Shown: positions 46,310-55,509 of the stretch, piece by piece
Numbering within the stretch: position 1 is the stretch's first letter
Layout of the letters: each line of letters begins with the position of its first letter
Assembly (NCBI RefSeq): GCF_030700285.1
Contig: NZ_JAUYZJ010000002.1
Span: 1-64,000 of the forward strand
DNA from: Methylobacterium sp. NEAU K
GTDB lineage: Bacteria; Pseudomonadota; Alphaproteobacteria; Rhizobiales; Beijerinckiaceae
Reading direction: 5' to 3'
Length of the DNA stretch: 64,000 nt
Notes under the pieces: model-generated
Seen by the model: only the letters and a program-made list of their open reading frames with translations
Databases searched by the model: none
Told to the model about the DNA's origin: nothing
Made by a program: the position numbers and the translations under genes

Positions 46310-47347
46310 TCAGGCGGCGCGCTTGGCCTTGTTGAGCAGCTTGCGGTTCACCAGCAGCTCGGCGATCTGCACCGTGTTCAGGGCAGCACCCTTGCGAAGG
46401 TTGTCCGAGACGCACCAGAAGTTCAGCCCGTTCTCGATCGTCGCATCCTCGCGGATACGCGAGATGTAGGTCGCGTCCTCGCCGGCTGCCTCGTGAGGCG
46501 TCATGTAGCCGCCGTTCTCGCGCTTATCGATCACCATGATGCCCGGCGCCGCGCGAAGGATCTCGGTGGCCTTGGCGGCGGAGAGCGGGCGCTCGAACTC
46601 GACGTTCACCGCTTCCGCGTGCCCGATGAAGACCGGGACGCGGACGGCTGTGGCCGTCAGTTTGATCTTCGGGTCGAGCATCTTCTTGGTCTCGGCGACC
46701 ATCTTCCACTCTTCCTTCGTGTAGCCATCCTCCATGAACACGTCGATGTGGGGGATGACGTTGAAGGCGATGCGCTTTGTGAACTTGCCGCCTTCCTTGA
46801 TCTCGCCGGCGGTGAAGACGGCGCGGGTCTGGTTGAACAGCTCGTCCATCGCCTCCTTGCCGGCGCCGGAGACCGACTGGTAGGTCGAGACCACGACGCG
46901 CTTGATCGTGGCCGCCTCGTGCAGGGGCTTCAGGGCGACGACCAGCTGGGCGGTCGAGCAGTTCGGGTTGGCGATGATGTTGCGCTTGCTGAAGCCGACC
47001 ACCGCGTCGGCGTTCACCTCAGGCACGATCAGAGGCACGTCCGCGTCGTAGCGGAACGCCGAGGAGTTATCGATCACCACACAGCCCTGCTGGCCGATGC
47101 GGGGCGACCACTCCTTGGAGGTCTCGCCGCCGGCCGACATCAGGCAGATGTCCGTGTCGGAGAAGTCGTAGGTGTCGAGGGCTTTGACCTTGAGCGTCTT
47201 GTCGCCGAAGGAGACCTCCTGGCCCTGGCTGCGGCGGGAGGCCAGCGCCACGACCTCGTCGGCGGGGAAAGCCCGCTCGGCCAGGATATCGAGCATCTCG
47301 CGGCCCACGTTGCCCGTGGCGCCGACGATGGCGACCTTGTAACCCAT
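46310..47347 (-). CDS. asd: Aspartate-semialdehyde dehydrogenase
   Basis: Reduces aspartyl phosphate to aspartate semialdehyde, the branch point for lysine, threonine and methionine. It has 345 aa. The NADP motif is GATGNVG (9-15). The catalytic Cys130 is in NPNCSTAQ. HAEAVNVEFERPL is near the C-terminal catalytic His region. It is the middle step between LysC (33215) and DapB (52108), which are both in the window but not linked in an operon. Confidence 0.95.
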   Translation of the reverse strand: MGYKVAIVGATGNVGREMLDILAERAFPADEVVALASRRSQGQEVSFGDKTLKVKALDTYDFSDTDICLMSAGGETSKEWSPRIGQQGCVVIDNSSAFRYDADVPLIVPEVNADAVVGFSKRNIIANPNCSTAQLVVALKPLHEAATIKRVVVSTYQSVSGAGKEAMDELFNQTRAVFTAGEIKEGGKFTKRIAFNVIPHIDVFMEDGYTKEEWKMVAETKKMLDPKIKLTATAVRVPVFIGHAEAVNVEFERPLSAAKATEILRAAPGIMVIDKRENGGYMTPHEAAGEDATYISRIREDATIENGLNFWCVSDNLRKGAALNTVQIAELLVNRKLLNKAKRAA

Positions 47348-47668
47348 CTCTCGTCTCCGCGCGGAAAACCCCGATCGATCCGGGTGCCGCGCTCATGCCA
47401 GCAAAATCGGCCGAAGGATCGTTCGTGCCGGACGCTCGCCCGCCGAACGGGCGCGGCCGCAGACCCCGCCTCCCCGAGGTCGGGCTGGCGGCCGGCGCGA
47501 GCAAGGCGCCCAAGGGACGCGGCTGTCAAGGCCGGCCCCCCGGCGCAACGAGGGATTCACCCTGTCGCGGGAAAGCGGGCCTTGGCGCTCCGGTGGAGAG
47601 GCGGTGATCAATCCGTTGCCGCGATCATCGGCGGCGGCCGAAGCGACCGGCCGTCCGTTCGGAACGCC
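47348..47668. other. Divergent intergenic region upstream of asd
   Basis: A 321-bp gap between asd and a plus-strand gene. Long frames across it are extensions. I see no gene, hairpin or promoter I would defend. Confidence 0.5.
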
Positions 47669-48490
47669 ATGCAGACCAAAGATCCTCGCGCAGACGAAGC
47701 GAACGACACCGAGGCGCCCACGATTCGTCGTCGGCTCTCGCTCGTCGGCCTCGGCCTGCAGATCGTCGTCGCCTCGGCGATGATCGCCGGGCTCTGCGTC
47801 TATGCGCAGCACGCGCCCTCCGCGCCGTCGGCGCCCGGAAAGCCTGAAGGGCCGTTCCTGCCCTCGGCTTTGGCGCCGAAGGTCCCCTCCCCAGCCCCAC
47901 CCGCCCGTTTCGGGCTCGCGGAGCCGGGTGTCGACCCAGTGCGGGTCGTTGCCGCCCGGATCGATCCCGCGACCGGCCTGCGGGAGGACATGCTGGCGCG
48001 CGGCACATTCGAGGCTTTCGACGCTCCCGCTCTGCGGGTAACGCTGATCCGCGGCGACGGGGCCCGGGTTGCGCCCGGATTGTTCATCCTCCTCGCCCGG
48101 CGCGCCGCTGGCGGACCCGCCGCCGACGGACCGGCTCTCGCCGTCGAGCGGACCGGCGCGGGCGGTCGTATCGCGACAAAGTTCGGTGCGGTGGAAACGC
48201 TGGACGTGACGCTCGGCGGTCCGGCGCGCCGGACCTGCACGGGCTTCGTCACCCGCGACCGAGTCTTCCGGATCGACGGCTGGCTGTGCGCGCCACTCGG
48301 TCATCCCCCCGAGGCGCGGACGCTCGCCTGCATGGTCGACGCCCTGAGCCTCGACGATCCGGCGGACCCCGATACGTCGGCGGCCTTCGCGGCACCCCGG
48401 ACGGAGCGCGGCTGCACCATGGCGACGGTGGCTGATGCCTCCGATCCCACCGGCTCGATCGGCCGGAGGCGCGCGCACAAGAAAAAATGA
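47669..48490 (+). CDS. Membrane-anchored protein of unknown function
   Basis: A 273-aa protein. An N-terminal polar leader is followed by one membrane helix (about 26-45, LVGLGLQIVVASAMIAGLCV). A Pro/Ala-rich spacer (about 48-75) leads to a soluble domain of about 170 residues with three cysteines (TCTGF, WLCAP, LACMV), and a basic C-terminal tail follows. No family is recognised. The topology suggests a periplasmic domain anchored at its N-terminus. ATG 47669 gives the most sensible N-terminus. Confidence 0.7.
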   Translation: MQTKDPRADEANDTEAPTIRRRLSLVGLGLQIVVASAMIAGLCVYAQHAPSAPSAPGKPEGPFLPSALAPKVPSPAPPARFGLAEPGVDPVRVVAARIDPATGLREDMLARGTFEAFDAPALRVTLIRGDGARVAPGLFILLARRAAGGPAADGPALAVERTGAGGRIATKFGAVETLDVTLGGPARRTCTGFVTRDRVFRIDGWLCAPLGHPPEARTLACMVDALSLDDPADPDTSAAFAAPRTERGCTMATVADASDPTGSIGRRRAHKKK

Positions 48491-48626
48491 GGCTAGAATA
48501 GGGCAAATTGTCGAAGCTGAGCCATTTTCGCGGAACAACAGCCCCACTCAAGCGTCTTCTCGTCAAAGGCGGCGAACTGTTAAGCTTCGGTCGCCATATT
48601 GGTGGCACTCTCAGACAAGGTTGGCC

Positions 48627-49049
48627 ATGCGCTCGCTTAAGATCGCCCTTCTCGGCGTCATCGCCGCTGCCGGCTTCGGCGCCTTGGCGTCCGCGCCGGC
48701 CCAGGCTCAGGACGGCTTCGGCCCCGGCCAGGTCTACCGTGTGAGCCGGCCACTCCCGATCCGCGTCCGTCCGCGCAGCTGGCTCGACGCCGGCAACGTG
48801 CCTCTGACGTCGAATGTTCCCGGCGCCGGCGGCTCGCGCAATCCGGCCCTGAACCCCTACTTGATCGCCGCCTCGAACCAACTCACGCCGGTCTATGGCC
48901 GCAACGACCGCTTCGACAGCGGGCTGCTGCCGGATCCGATCACCAACGGCCCGTTCATCGGCGCGCGCTCGTCGGCCGTGCGCAATGTCGACTTGTCCTT
49001 CGTCGACCGGATGGACCCGACCTCGCCCCTCTACGGCCGCCCCTACTGA
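48627..49049 (+). CDS. Small exported protein of unknown function
   Basis: A 140-aa protein with a signal peptide (about residues 1-28, ending AQAQ). The mature part has YRVSRPLPIRVRPRSWLDAG and then a Pro/Asn-rich region, without cysteine. I recognise no family. It ends with a strong terminator and lies 136 nt after the membrane-anchored gene, so it is probably its own unit. Confidence 0.7.
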   Translation: MRSLKIALLGVIAAAGFGALASAPAQAQDGFGPGQVYRVSRPLPIRVRPRSWLDAGNVPLTSNVPGAGGSRNPALNPYLIAASNQLTPVYGRNDRFDSGLLPDPITNGPFIGARSSAVRNVDLSFVDRMDPTSPLYGRPY

Positions 49050-49079
49050 GCCTGAGGGCTCAGGTCTGAGCACACCGAG

Positions 49080-49107
49080 CGCGGACCCCTCGGGTCCGCG
49101 TTTTTTT
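49080..49107 (+). terminator. Rho-independent terminator
   Basis: CGCGGACCC (49080-49088) and GGGTCCGCG (49092-49100) form a perfect 9-bp stem with a 3-nt loop, followed by seven T. This is the best terminator in the window and ends the gene at 48627. Confidence 0.9.
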
Positions 49108-49721
49108 ATGCCGAACTGACGGGCCTCTGGTGGCTCGACCTGATCCCGTACGGACAGCAGGAGGGAGCTACCGTCAGCGACTTCAGGCGACGGGGACGCG
49201 GGATGAGACGCGGGATGAATCGTCGCGATCGCGCCCTGAAGGGCCGATCACTGCGCATGTGCACGTTCGGGCGTCGTCACTTTGCGAACCTGCACACGCC
49301 GGTCGCCCGCGCTGGGATACGAATGGACCAGGCGGGCGGGAACGCGGTCGATGCAGCGCCAGCCACCGCGGACGCCTAGACCGGGATGCGCAGCGACGGC
49401 CTCGACTCCGACGCCGCCTGTATTCTGTGGGACGGCGGGGCGGTGCGTGAGATCCCGCCACTGGCCACGGCAAGCGCCCGTTTCACGCCGTCACCTGCAG
49501 ATCTCACGCGAGAGACGGCGCGGGGATTGAGATCTTCAGCGTGGAGGGCAGCGAGAGCCACGACGTGCGGGCCCAAGCCGCGATGCCAGCCGCGACCCCT
49601 GGAGTGCCTGAAGGCGCAGGGTTATCCGATCGCGATGATCGGCGGCAGCGACCAGGACTGCGGCGCCGGCCCGTTCATGAGGCATACGGGCGATCCGGCG
49701 ACGGGGTCCGAGGCCTGTTCC
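49108..49721. other. Unassigned region between two exported-protein genes
   Basis: A 614-bp gap, convergent with the minus-strand gene at 49722. Several frames are open (a plus frame from 49386 and a minus frame at 49183-49473), but none looks like a family member and the plus frame runs on antisense to the next gene. It may hold decayed coding DNA. No RNA motif or repeat is clear. Confidence 0.5.
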
Positions 49722-50690
49722 CTACTTCACCTGCACACTGTCCACCACCTGGCGGAACTTGGCCAGCACGCCCGCACGCTGATCTTCGCGCACCACGCCC
49801 AGCGCCCGCAGATACCCGTCCGGATTGAACCGAATGGTCTGCGAGACCACCACGGGAACGTTGGTCGGCATGTCGACGGCACGGGCCACGATCTCGTGCC
49901 AGTCGACACCGTTCGAGCGATAGCTCTGCGCGCGCTCGATGACGAAATCCTTCATGGTCTGGTTCGAGGCGAGCGCCGAGCGGGCGAAGCCGTCGCGCTG
50001 CTCGGCAGCCGGCGGCTGCTGAACCGCCTGGGCGAGCACGAGGATCGGCTGTTCCAGATTCTGCATCTGGTCCTTAGGGCCCTGGGTTAGCAGGACGGAA
50101 TTGCCCGCGAGGACGCGTACCGCCCGGAAGCCCGCCATGTCGGTGATGCGGAAGGGCAGCGCGTCGACCTGCTCGGTCAGGCTCAGGGGCGGCCGAAGGG
50201 TGACGCCGGTCACCAGCTTGCGCATCGTATCCTCGGTCTCCGCGTCCGGGAGCGCCTGGGCGATGATCAGGCCAGTCACCGTGGGCGTGCCGACGACGAG
50301 GATCCACTTCCGGATCGCGGGCGCGGAGGTGTTGGGGTCGGCTGGCTGCTCTCCGGTGTAGAGCATGCCCTCGTTGTCGCCGATCTTGACCTCCTCGCGC
50401 TTCTCGACCGCGAAACCCTGGCTGAGGAGATTGGCGTCCGTGAAGCCGCTGACGAGTTCCGCGAAGGCGTTCGGCGGCAGTTCGACCACCGATACGGTGG
50501 CGCCGCCCTCCTTGCGCTCGAACCCGGAGAACCGTCGGGACAGCGCCATGTCGGACGGCGGGTCGAAGCCAAAGCGGGAGCCCGGCGGATAGATCGGGTC
50601 TGCGGCCTCTGCGGCAGACCCGAGCCCGGCTAACAAGATGGCCAGGGACAGAACCCGCCCGAGACGCAGCGTCAGGGTACGCACCACCAT
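49722..50690 (-). CDS. Exported protein of unknown function
   Basis: A 322-aa protein with a signal peptide (hydrophobic LSLAILLAGLGSAAEA). The mature part opens with DPIYPPGSRFGFDPPSDMAL and later has two similar halves of strand-rich sequence (ILVVGTPTVTGLIIAQALPD, then LPFRITDMAGFRAVRVLAGN). It has no cysteine after the signal. I think it is a conserved periplasmic protein of Rhizobiales, but I cannot name a domain. Confidence 0.7.
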   Translation of the reverse strand: MVVRTLTLRLGRVLSLAILLAGLGSAAEAADPIYPPGSRFGFDPPSDMALSRRFSGFERKEGGATVSVVELPPNAFAELVSGFTDANLLSQGFAVEKREEVKIGDNEGMLYTGEQPADPNTSAPAIRKWILVVGTPTVTGLIIAQALPDAETEDTMRKLVTGVTLRPPLSLTEQVDALPFRITDMAGFRAVRVLAGNSVLLTQGPKDQMQNLEQPILVLAQAVQQPPAAEQRDGFARSALASNQTMKDFVIERAQSYRSNGVDWHEIVARAVDMPTNVPVVVSQTIRFNPDGYLRALGVVREDQRAGVLAKFRQVVDSVQVK

Positions 50691-50779
50691 CGGAAACCGG
50701 TTCTCCTCGCGGTGCCCAATCGGGCTCGCGTTCTAAGATGCGTCGGACGGCGGGCAGCCGCTGTCAAGCGCCTGCGCAA

Positions 50780-51454
50780 TCAGGAGATCGGGAGATCACG
50801 CCCGGCGTGTCTCGCCGCGACGGCCGTGACTCGCCGCAGCGTCAGGTTGCAGCGGCCGCCGGCTGGCAGAATTCCCGGCAGCGGGTTCTCGGCGAGCAGG
50901 TCATCGGTCCGGTAGAGCCGGTCGATGCCGTGATGGATCAGACGCGAGGCGCCCCCGATCACCAGGGCGTCGCCGGAAAGCAGCCGCACCGAGCGCGTCG
51001 GGTCCGAGCGCGTCAGGCCGCCGTAGCGGAACAGCGCCGCTGCGCCGAGCGACAGGGAGAGTACCGGGGCGGAGAAGTCCGCCTCGTCCCGGTCCTGGTG
51101 CAGGCCCATGCGCGTGCCCGGCGCGTAGAGGTTGATCAGGCAGGCTTCCGGCAGGGCCGGAAAGTCCGCGAGGGCCTCCCAGGCGGCCATGGCCGTGGGT
51201 GGGATCGCCGGCCAGGGCCGGTCGGTCTCGGGATGTGCCGGCTGGTAGCGATAGCCGCGCACGTCGGAGACCCAGCCGAGCGGCCCGGCATTCGACATGC
51301 GCACGGAGAACGGTTTACCCGTGCGCGGCATGCACGGGGTGACGGGCGGCGCCGCGGCCAGGACGGAAGCGATCTCCGCAGCGAGGCGGGCCCGGGCTGC
51401 TGGATCGAGGAAGCCCGGGTGGTGGATCAGCCCCGGCGCGAGCTCGGTGGCCAA
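50780..51454 (-). CDS. alkB: Alpha-ketoglutarate-dependent dioxygenase AlkB
   Basis: Repairs 1-methyladenine and 3-methylcytosine in DNA by oxidative demethylation. It has 224 aa. Iron ligands are His119-x-Asp121 in LHQDRDE and His175 in LIHHGID. The oxoglutarate arginine region is RCNLTLRRV. The start is uncertain: the frame opens with TTG at 51454, directly after the gpmA stop. It shares a strand and likely a transcript with gpmA and dapB, a combination without metabolic sense. Confidence 0.9.
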   Translation of the reverse strand: MATELAPGLIHHPGFLDPAARARLAAEIASVLAAAPPVTPCMPRTGKPFSVRMSNAGPLGWVSDVRGYRYQPAHPETDRPWPAIPPTAMAAWEALADFPALPEACLINLYAPGTRMGLHQDRDEADFSAPVLSLSLGAAALFRYGGLTRSDPTRSVRLLSGDALVIGGASRLIHHGIDRLYRTDDLLAENPLPGILPAGGRCNLTLRRVTAVAARHAGRDLPIS

Positions 51455-52093
51455 TCAGCGGCCCGCATCGTCGTCATGCGCGAGTACCGCCTTCGACGCG
51501 ACACGGGTGTCGGCGTTGAGGTGGTAGACCAGCGGTACGCCCGTCGCGATCTCAAGGCTGGCGATCGTGGCCTTGTCGAGGTGGTCGAGCACCATCACCA
51601 GGGCGCGGAGCGAATTGCCATGGGCCGCGACCAGCACGCGCTTCCCGGTCATCACCTGCGGCAGGATCGTCTCGATGTAGTAGGGCAGGACGCGGGCGGC
51701 GGTGTCCTTGAGGCTCTCGCCGCCAGGGGGCGGCACGTCGTAGGAGCGGCGCCAGATGCGGACCTGCTCGGCGCCCCATTTAGCGCGGGCCTCGTCCTTG
51801 TTGAGGCCTGAGAGGTCGCCGTAATCGCGCTCGTTCAGGGCTTGCGCCCGCACGATTTCGATGCCCGAGAGGCCCATCTCCTCGAGGATCAGCGTGCAGG
51901 TGCGCTGCGCCCGGACGAGTTCGGAGGTGAACGCCACGTCGAAGCCGTAGCCCGCGCGCTTGAGCCCTCGGCCCGCCATCCTGGCCTCCTCGACGCCGCG
52001 GTCGGTGAGGCCGGGGTCGCGCCAGCCGGTGAACAGGTTCTTGAGGTTCCACTCGCTCTGGCCGTGGCGAGCGAGGACGAGCAGGCGCTCCAT
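51455..52093 (-). CDS. gpmA: 2,3-bisphosphoglycerate-dependent phosphoglycerate mutase
   Basis: Interconverts 3- and 2-phosphoglycerate. It has 212 aa. The phospho-His loop is [10 protein letters not shown] (about 7-16), and the second active-site His is in [25 protein letters not shown] is a conserved loop. I chose ATG 52093, 8 nt after GAGGGA; the ATG at 52099 sits too close to the Shine-Dalgarno. It follows dapB by 14 nt. With gap, pgk and pyk it gives four lower-glycolysis steps in this window. Confidence 0.93.
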   Translation of the reverse strand: MERLLVLARHGQSEWNLKNLFTGWRDPGLTDRGVEEARMAGRGLKRAGYGFDVAFTSELVRAQRTCTLILEEMGLSGIEIVRAQALNERDYGDLSGLNKDEARAKWGAEQVRIWRRSYDVPPPGGESLKDTAARVLPYYIETILPQVMTGKRVLVAAHGNSLRALVMVLDHLDKATIASLEIATGVPLVYHLNADTRVASKAVLAHDDDAGR

Positions 52094-52107
52094 CGGCATT
52101 CCCTCTC

Positions 52108-52905
52108 TCACAGGCCGAGAACGTCCGCCATGGAGTAGAGCCCCGGCGGCTTCGGGTGCGCCCAGAGCGCGGCCTTGACGGCCCCCGCGGCGAACAGCCC
52201 GCGGTCGGCTGCGTGGTGGCTGATGGTCAGGCTCTCGCCCGCCCCGGCGAAGATCACGCTGTGGTCGCCGACGACGGAGCCGCCCCGGAGCGTGGCGAAG
52301 CCGATATCGCCGGGCCTGCGCGCGCCCGTATGCCCGTCCCGGGTCGAGACCCGCACGTCCCTCAGGTCCACGCCGCGCCCCTCCGCGGCGGCCTCGCCCA
52401 GGAGCAGGGCAGTGCCCGATGGCGCGTCCACCTTCATCCGGTGGTGCATCTCGCTGATCTCGATGTCGAATTCGTCGCCCAGCGCCTTGGCGACCCGGCG
52501 CACCAGCTCCGCCATCAGGTTGATGCCGAGCGACATGTTGCCCGAGCGCACGATGCGCGCATGATAGCCTGCGGCCTTGAGCTTCGCGAGGTCGTCGTCC
52601 GACAGGCCGGTCGTGCCGACCACGTGGACGATGCGGGCCTGGGCGGCCAGCTCGGCGAACTGGACCGTGGCGGCGGGGGCGGTGAAGTCGAGCACGCCGT
52701 CGGCGGCCGCGAAGGCGGTCAGAGGATCATCGCTCACCCGCACGCCGAGGGGCGGAAGACCGGCGAGCATGCCCGCATCCTGCCCGAGGGCGGGCGAGCC
52801 CGCGCGCTCGATCGCCGCCGCGAGCGTGCACCCCTCGGCCTGCGCGACCGCGCGCACAAGCATCCGCCCCATGCGCCCGTCGGCGCCGACCACAACGAGC
52901 CGCAT
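52108..52905 (-). CDS. dapB: 4-Hydroxy-tetrahydrodipicolinate reductase
   Basis: Reduces the DapA product on the way to diaminopimelate and lysine. It has 265 aa. The N-terminal NAD(P) motif is [12 protein letters not shown] (about 4-15). The active-site stretch [14 protein letters not shown] holds the catalytic His pair and Lys. [12 protein letters not shown] is also conserved. It heads the dapB-gpmA-alkB run. A strong hairpin lies just upstream, after bfr. Confidence 0.95.
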   Translation of the reverse strand: MRLVVVGADGRMGRMLVRAVAQAEGCTLAAAIERAGSPALGQDAGMLAGLPPLGVRVSDDPLTAFAAADGVLDFTAPAATVQFAELAAQARIVHVVGTTGLSDDDLAKLKAAGYHARIVRSGNMSLGINLMAELVRRVAKALGDEFDIEISEMHHRMKVDAPSGTALLLGEAAAEGRGVDLRDVRVSTRDGHTGARRPGDIGFATLRGGSVVGDHSVIFAGAGESLTISHHAADRGLFAAGAVKAALWAHPKPPGLYSMADVLGL

Positions 52906-52947
52906 GTTCGTATCCCATCTTCGTTCCGTCGACGCGCCGCTCTGAAC

Positions 52948-52989
52948 CGGCCCTCGGGTCGCTTCTCAGCGGATGCGACGCGAGGGCCG
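52948..52989 (-). terminator. Long hairpin between bfr and dapB
   Basis: CGGCCCTCG plus GTCGC (52948-52962) pairs with GCGAC plus CGAGGGCCG (52975-52989), broken by one G-G mismatch, around a 12-nt loop. It begins 8 nt after the bfr stop on the minus strand. It has no U-tract. It is best seen as the bfr terminator or 3' stabiliser. Confidence 0.65.
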
Positions 52990-52996
52990 AGCCAGG

Positions 52997-53494
52997 CTAG
53001 TCCTTCTCGGGAGCGATCTGCTCGAGGCCGCCGATGTGCTTCTGCGCGTAGAGCGGCAGGCCGATCTGCTTGATCAGATCCAGCTGGGTCTCGAGGAAGT
53101 CGATATGGCCCTCCTCGTCCTCAGCGAGATGCTCGAACAGGTTCTTGGAAACGCGATCGTTGATCGACTCGCAGTACTGCGCGGCCTCGAGATAGAGGCT
53201 GCGCGCTCCGTTCTCGGCGGCGAGATCACATTCGATGATCTCCTGCACGTTCTGACCGATTTTAAGCGGGTCGAGTTCCTGCAGATTCGGAAAGCCGTCG
53301 AGGAACAGGATCCGGTCGATGAACCGGTCGGCGTGATTCATCTCCTCGATGGATTCCTTGCGCCAGAATTTGGCCAGATCGACATAGCCCCAATCGTTGA
53401 GCATGCGGAAATGCAGCCAGTACTGGCTCACCGCAGTCAGCTCACTGCGCAAGCCGCGGTTCAGATACTCGATGACCTTGGTGTCGCCCTTCAT
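52997..53494 (-). CDS. bfr: Bacterioferritin
   Basis: A 165-aa iron-storage protein that forms a 24-mer with haem between subunit pairs. Ferroxidase ligands are seen in [12 protein letters not shown], in EEMNHADRF (which also holds the haem Met) and in the [13 protein letters not shown] helix. The length and ends match the family. The bacterioferritin-associated ferredoxin gene is directly upstream, 43 nt away, on the same strand. Confidence 0.95.
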   Translation of the reverse strand: MKGDTKVIEYLNRGLRSELTAVSQYWLHFRMLNDWGYVDLAKFWRKESIEEMNHADRFIDRILFLDGFPNLQELDPLKIGQNVQEIIECDLAAENGARSLYLEAAQYCESINDRVSKNLFEHLAEDEEGHIDFLETQLDLIKQIGLPLYAQKHIGGLEQIAPEKD

Positions 53495-53537
53495 GCCCCC
53501 AACTCCTTACTGCCTTTTCAAGCGGGGGGCATGGGCG

Positions 53538-53810
53538 TCAGGCCGCGATCACCTCCTCCGCAGCTTGGACCTTGACCAAACTGCAGGCGCTCGCGCAAGC
53601 CGTCGTGCAGGCATGGCCGCCATCGCCGGCCGCGGCCTCGCCCAGCGCGCTGCGCATGATGGCCCGGATCGTCCGGGCGCAGCGCCCGCATTTGGGGCTG
53701 CATCCCAGGCATTCGTAGACCTGCGCCGGGGTGCGGGGACAGCCGGGGCCCGGCGACAGGCACTCGCGCACCGCGCCATCGGACAGGACGTTGCAGGAAC
53801 AGACGATCAT
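53538..53810 (-). CDS. bfd: Bacterioferritin-associated ferredoxin-like [2Fe-2S] protein
   Basis: A 90-aa protein. The BFD-like [2Fe-2S] motif is CSC at residues 4-6 and a second pair in CSPKCGRC, followed by ARTIRAIM. Bfd reduces the haem of bacterioferritin to release iron. The C-terminal part is longer than usual and has a second cysteine group, CTTACASAC, not part of the family core. ATG 53810 was chosen because the family begins directly before CSC. Confidence 0.9.
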   Translation of the reverse strand: MIVCSCNVLSDGAVRECLSPGPGCPRTPAQVYECLGCSPKCGRCARTIRAIMRSALGEAAAGDGGHACTTACASACSLVKVQAAEEVIAA

Positions 53811-53891
53811 GCGAGCCGCAGAACCCGTCTTTTCGAGCCTTTCCCGACCGCGTCGAGCTAGGCAATTCCGGACACGCCAGATTAGAACCAC

Positions 53892-53912
53892 TGAAAAGTA
53901 GATGGCTTTTCA
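53892..53912 (-). promoter_or_regulatory. Inverted repeat upstream of bfd
   Basis: TGAAAAG (53892-53898) and CTTTTCA (53906-53912) form a perfect 7-bp inverted repeat with a 7-nt spacer, 81 nt before the bfd ATG. Next to it is ATTAGAACC. The AT-rich setting, in front of iron-storage genes, suggests an iron-responsive operator, but I cannot assign it to Irr, RirA or Fur. Confidence 0.4.
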
Positions 53913-54048
53913 ATGCCTTACTGGCGGAGCGGAGATGGCACCGCCGCCGCGCCGGGTCAAGTGAACACCAATCAAGACGGCTCGATTAGGTCGCCCACAT
54001 CCGATCGGCGGCCCCGATCGACCGGATCCGGCGGCGAAGAATCCTGTG

Positions 54049-54666
54049 TCAGCGCGCGAGTTCACGCAGGCCCAGCCGAATGAGCACCTTGGCCTCGGCG
54101 GCTTCCCCGGCGCCCTTCAGGGCCGCCGAGATGGCGGCGGCGGCCTGCACCTGCGGGTATCCGAGATTCACCAGCGCCGAGATCGCGTCGGCAACCGGTT
54201 GGGGCGCGGCGCCCTCCTCTCCCGCGCCGGCGAGGGCGGCGAGGGCCGGATCCATCGGCGAGAAGGCGGGGGCCTTGTCCTTGAGTTCCGCGGCCAACCG
54301 GGCCGCCAGGCGCGGCCCGACGCCGGGCGCCCGGCTGATCGCGCCCTTGTCGCCCGTGGCGATGGCGGTGGCGAGCGCGTCGGGCTCCAGCACCGAGAGG
54401 ACCCCCAGCGCCACGCGCGCGCCCACCCCCTGGACGGTCTGCAGGAGGCGGAACCACTCCCGCTCGGGATCCGAGCGGAAGCCGTAGAGCCGAATCATGT
54501 CCTCGCGGACATGCGTCTCGATGGAGAGTTCCGCCGGCTCGCCGACCTTGGGCATGCGCTGGAGCGTCCGCGCCGAGCAATGCGCGATGTAGCCGACGCC
54601 GGAGACGTCAAGGATCACGAAATCCTCGCCGAACGAATCCACCACGCCTCTGAGCTTGCCGATCAT
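54049..54666 (-). CDS. ruvA: Holliday junction branch migration protein RuvA
   Basis: A 205-aa protein that binds four-way junctions and loads RuvB. It has the OB-fold N-terminus ([23 protein letters not shown] in parts), two HhH motifs ([17 protein letters not shown] and [16 protein letters not shown]), and the C-terminal RuvB-binding domain with [14 protein letters not shown]. In most bacteria it is next to ruvB or ruvC; here its neighbours are bfd and a YceI gene. Confidence 0.93.
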   Translation of the reverse strand: MIGKLRGVVDSFGEDFVILDVSGVGYIAHCSARTLQRMPKVGEPAELSIETHVREDMIRLYGFRSDPEREWFRLLQTVQGVGARVALGVLSVLEPDALATAIATGDKGAISRAPGVGPRLAARLAAELKDKAPAFSPMDPALAALAGAGEEGAAPQPVADAISALVNLGYPQVQAAAAISAALKGAGEAAEAKVLIRLGLRELAR

Positions 54667-54803
54667 GCCACGCCCGCCCGCTGTCGCGGGGATGCCTATA
54701 GAAGCGTGGGCGGCTCCGCCAGACGCGCTTGAGCCCGGATGCGCTTCGTGAAATCAGGGCCGCAGCGACGGCCGGGCTAGGCCGGACGAGCGGGGAACCG
54801 ACC

Positions 54804-55445
54804 ATGCGCGCGCCCATTCTCGCCCTGATCGGCCTGCTGTGCCTCGGCTCCGCCCGAGCGGCGGACGATCCGCTGGCCGCGGCCGCGCCGAGCAAGGATC
54901 CGACCCAGGTCCGAGCCGGCACCTATGTTCTGGATCCGGACCACGGCAAGGTCACATGGTCGGTGAGCCATCTCGGCTACTCGACCTATTACGGCCAGTT
55001 CGCTGGCCTGACCGGCACGCTCGAACTCGATCCGAAGGCTCCGGAGAAAAGCCGTCTCGCTGTCAGCGTGGCGCTGAACGGCGTCGTCACCGGCAGCGCG
55101 CGGCTGAACGAGCATCTGGCCACCCCGGATTTCTTCGACACGGCCAAGTTCCCGACCGCGACCTTCACCGCCACCGCGGTGGAGGCGACGAGCCCGACCA
55201 CCGCCCGGATCACCGGAGACCTGAACCTGCGCGGCATCAGCCGGCCGCTGGCGATCGACGCCACCTTCAATCAGGCGGGCATCCACCCCGTGGACCAGCG
55301 CTACACCGTGGGCTTCGACGGGCTGGCCGTGCTCAAGCGCTCGGATTACGGCGTCAACGCCTTCCTGCCGGCTCTGGGTGACGAGGTGAGCCTGCGCATC
55401 GAGGGTGAGTTCAAGGCCGCGCAGGAGCCTACATCCACGAGATGA
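54804..55445 (+). CDS. YceI-family exported protein
   Basis: A 213-aa periplasmic lipocalin-like protein with a signal peptide (hydrophobic LALIGLLCLGSARA). The YceI core is seen in YVLDPDHGKVTWSVSHLGYS, LATPDFFDTAKFPTATF and DYGVNAFLPALGDEVSL. The family binds isoprenoid quinones or similar lipids. ATG 54804 follows GGGGAACCGACC. It precedes a carbamoylase gene by 64 nt on the same strand. Confidence 0.88.
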   Translation: MRAPILALIGLLCLGSARAADDPLAAAAPSKDPTQVRAGTYVLDPDHGKVTWSVSHLGYSTYYGQFAGLTGTLELDPKAPEKSRLAVSVALNGVVTGSARLNEHLATPDFFDTAKFPTATFTATAVEATSPTTARITGDLNLRGISRPLAIDATFNQAGIHPVDQRYTVGFDGLAVLKRSDYGVNAFLPALGDEVSLRIEGEFKAAQEPTSTR

Positions 55446-55509
55446 CGGACCGCCCATCACCGGTGTACGCAGCTGCGGTCGCTGCGTCGTACCGGAAAGA
55501 TCGCCAGGC

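Noticed and set aside
49386..50090. A long plus-strand frame of 234 codons
   Set aside because: It overlaps the well-supported minus-strand gene at 49722-50690 by about 370 bp and shows no family-like segment.
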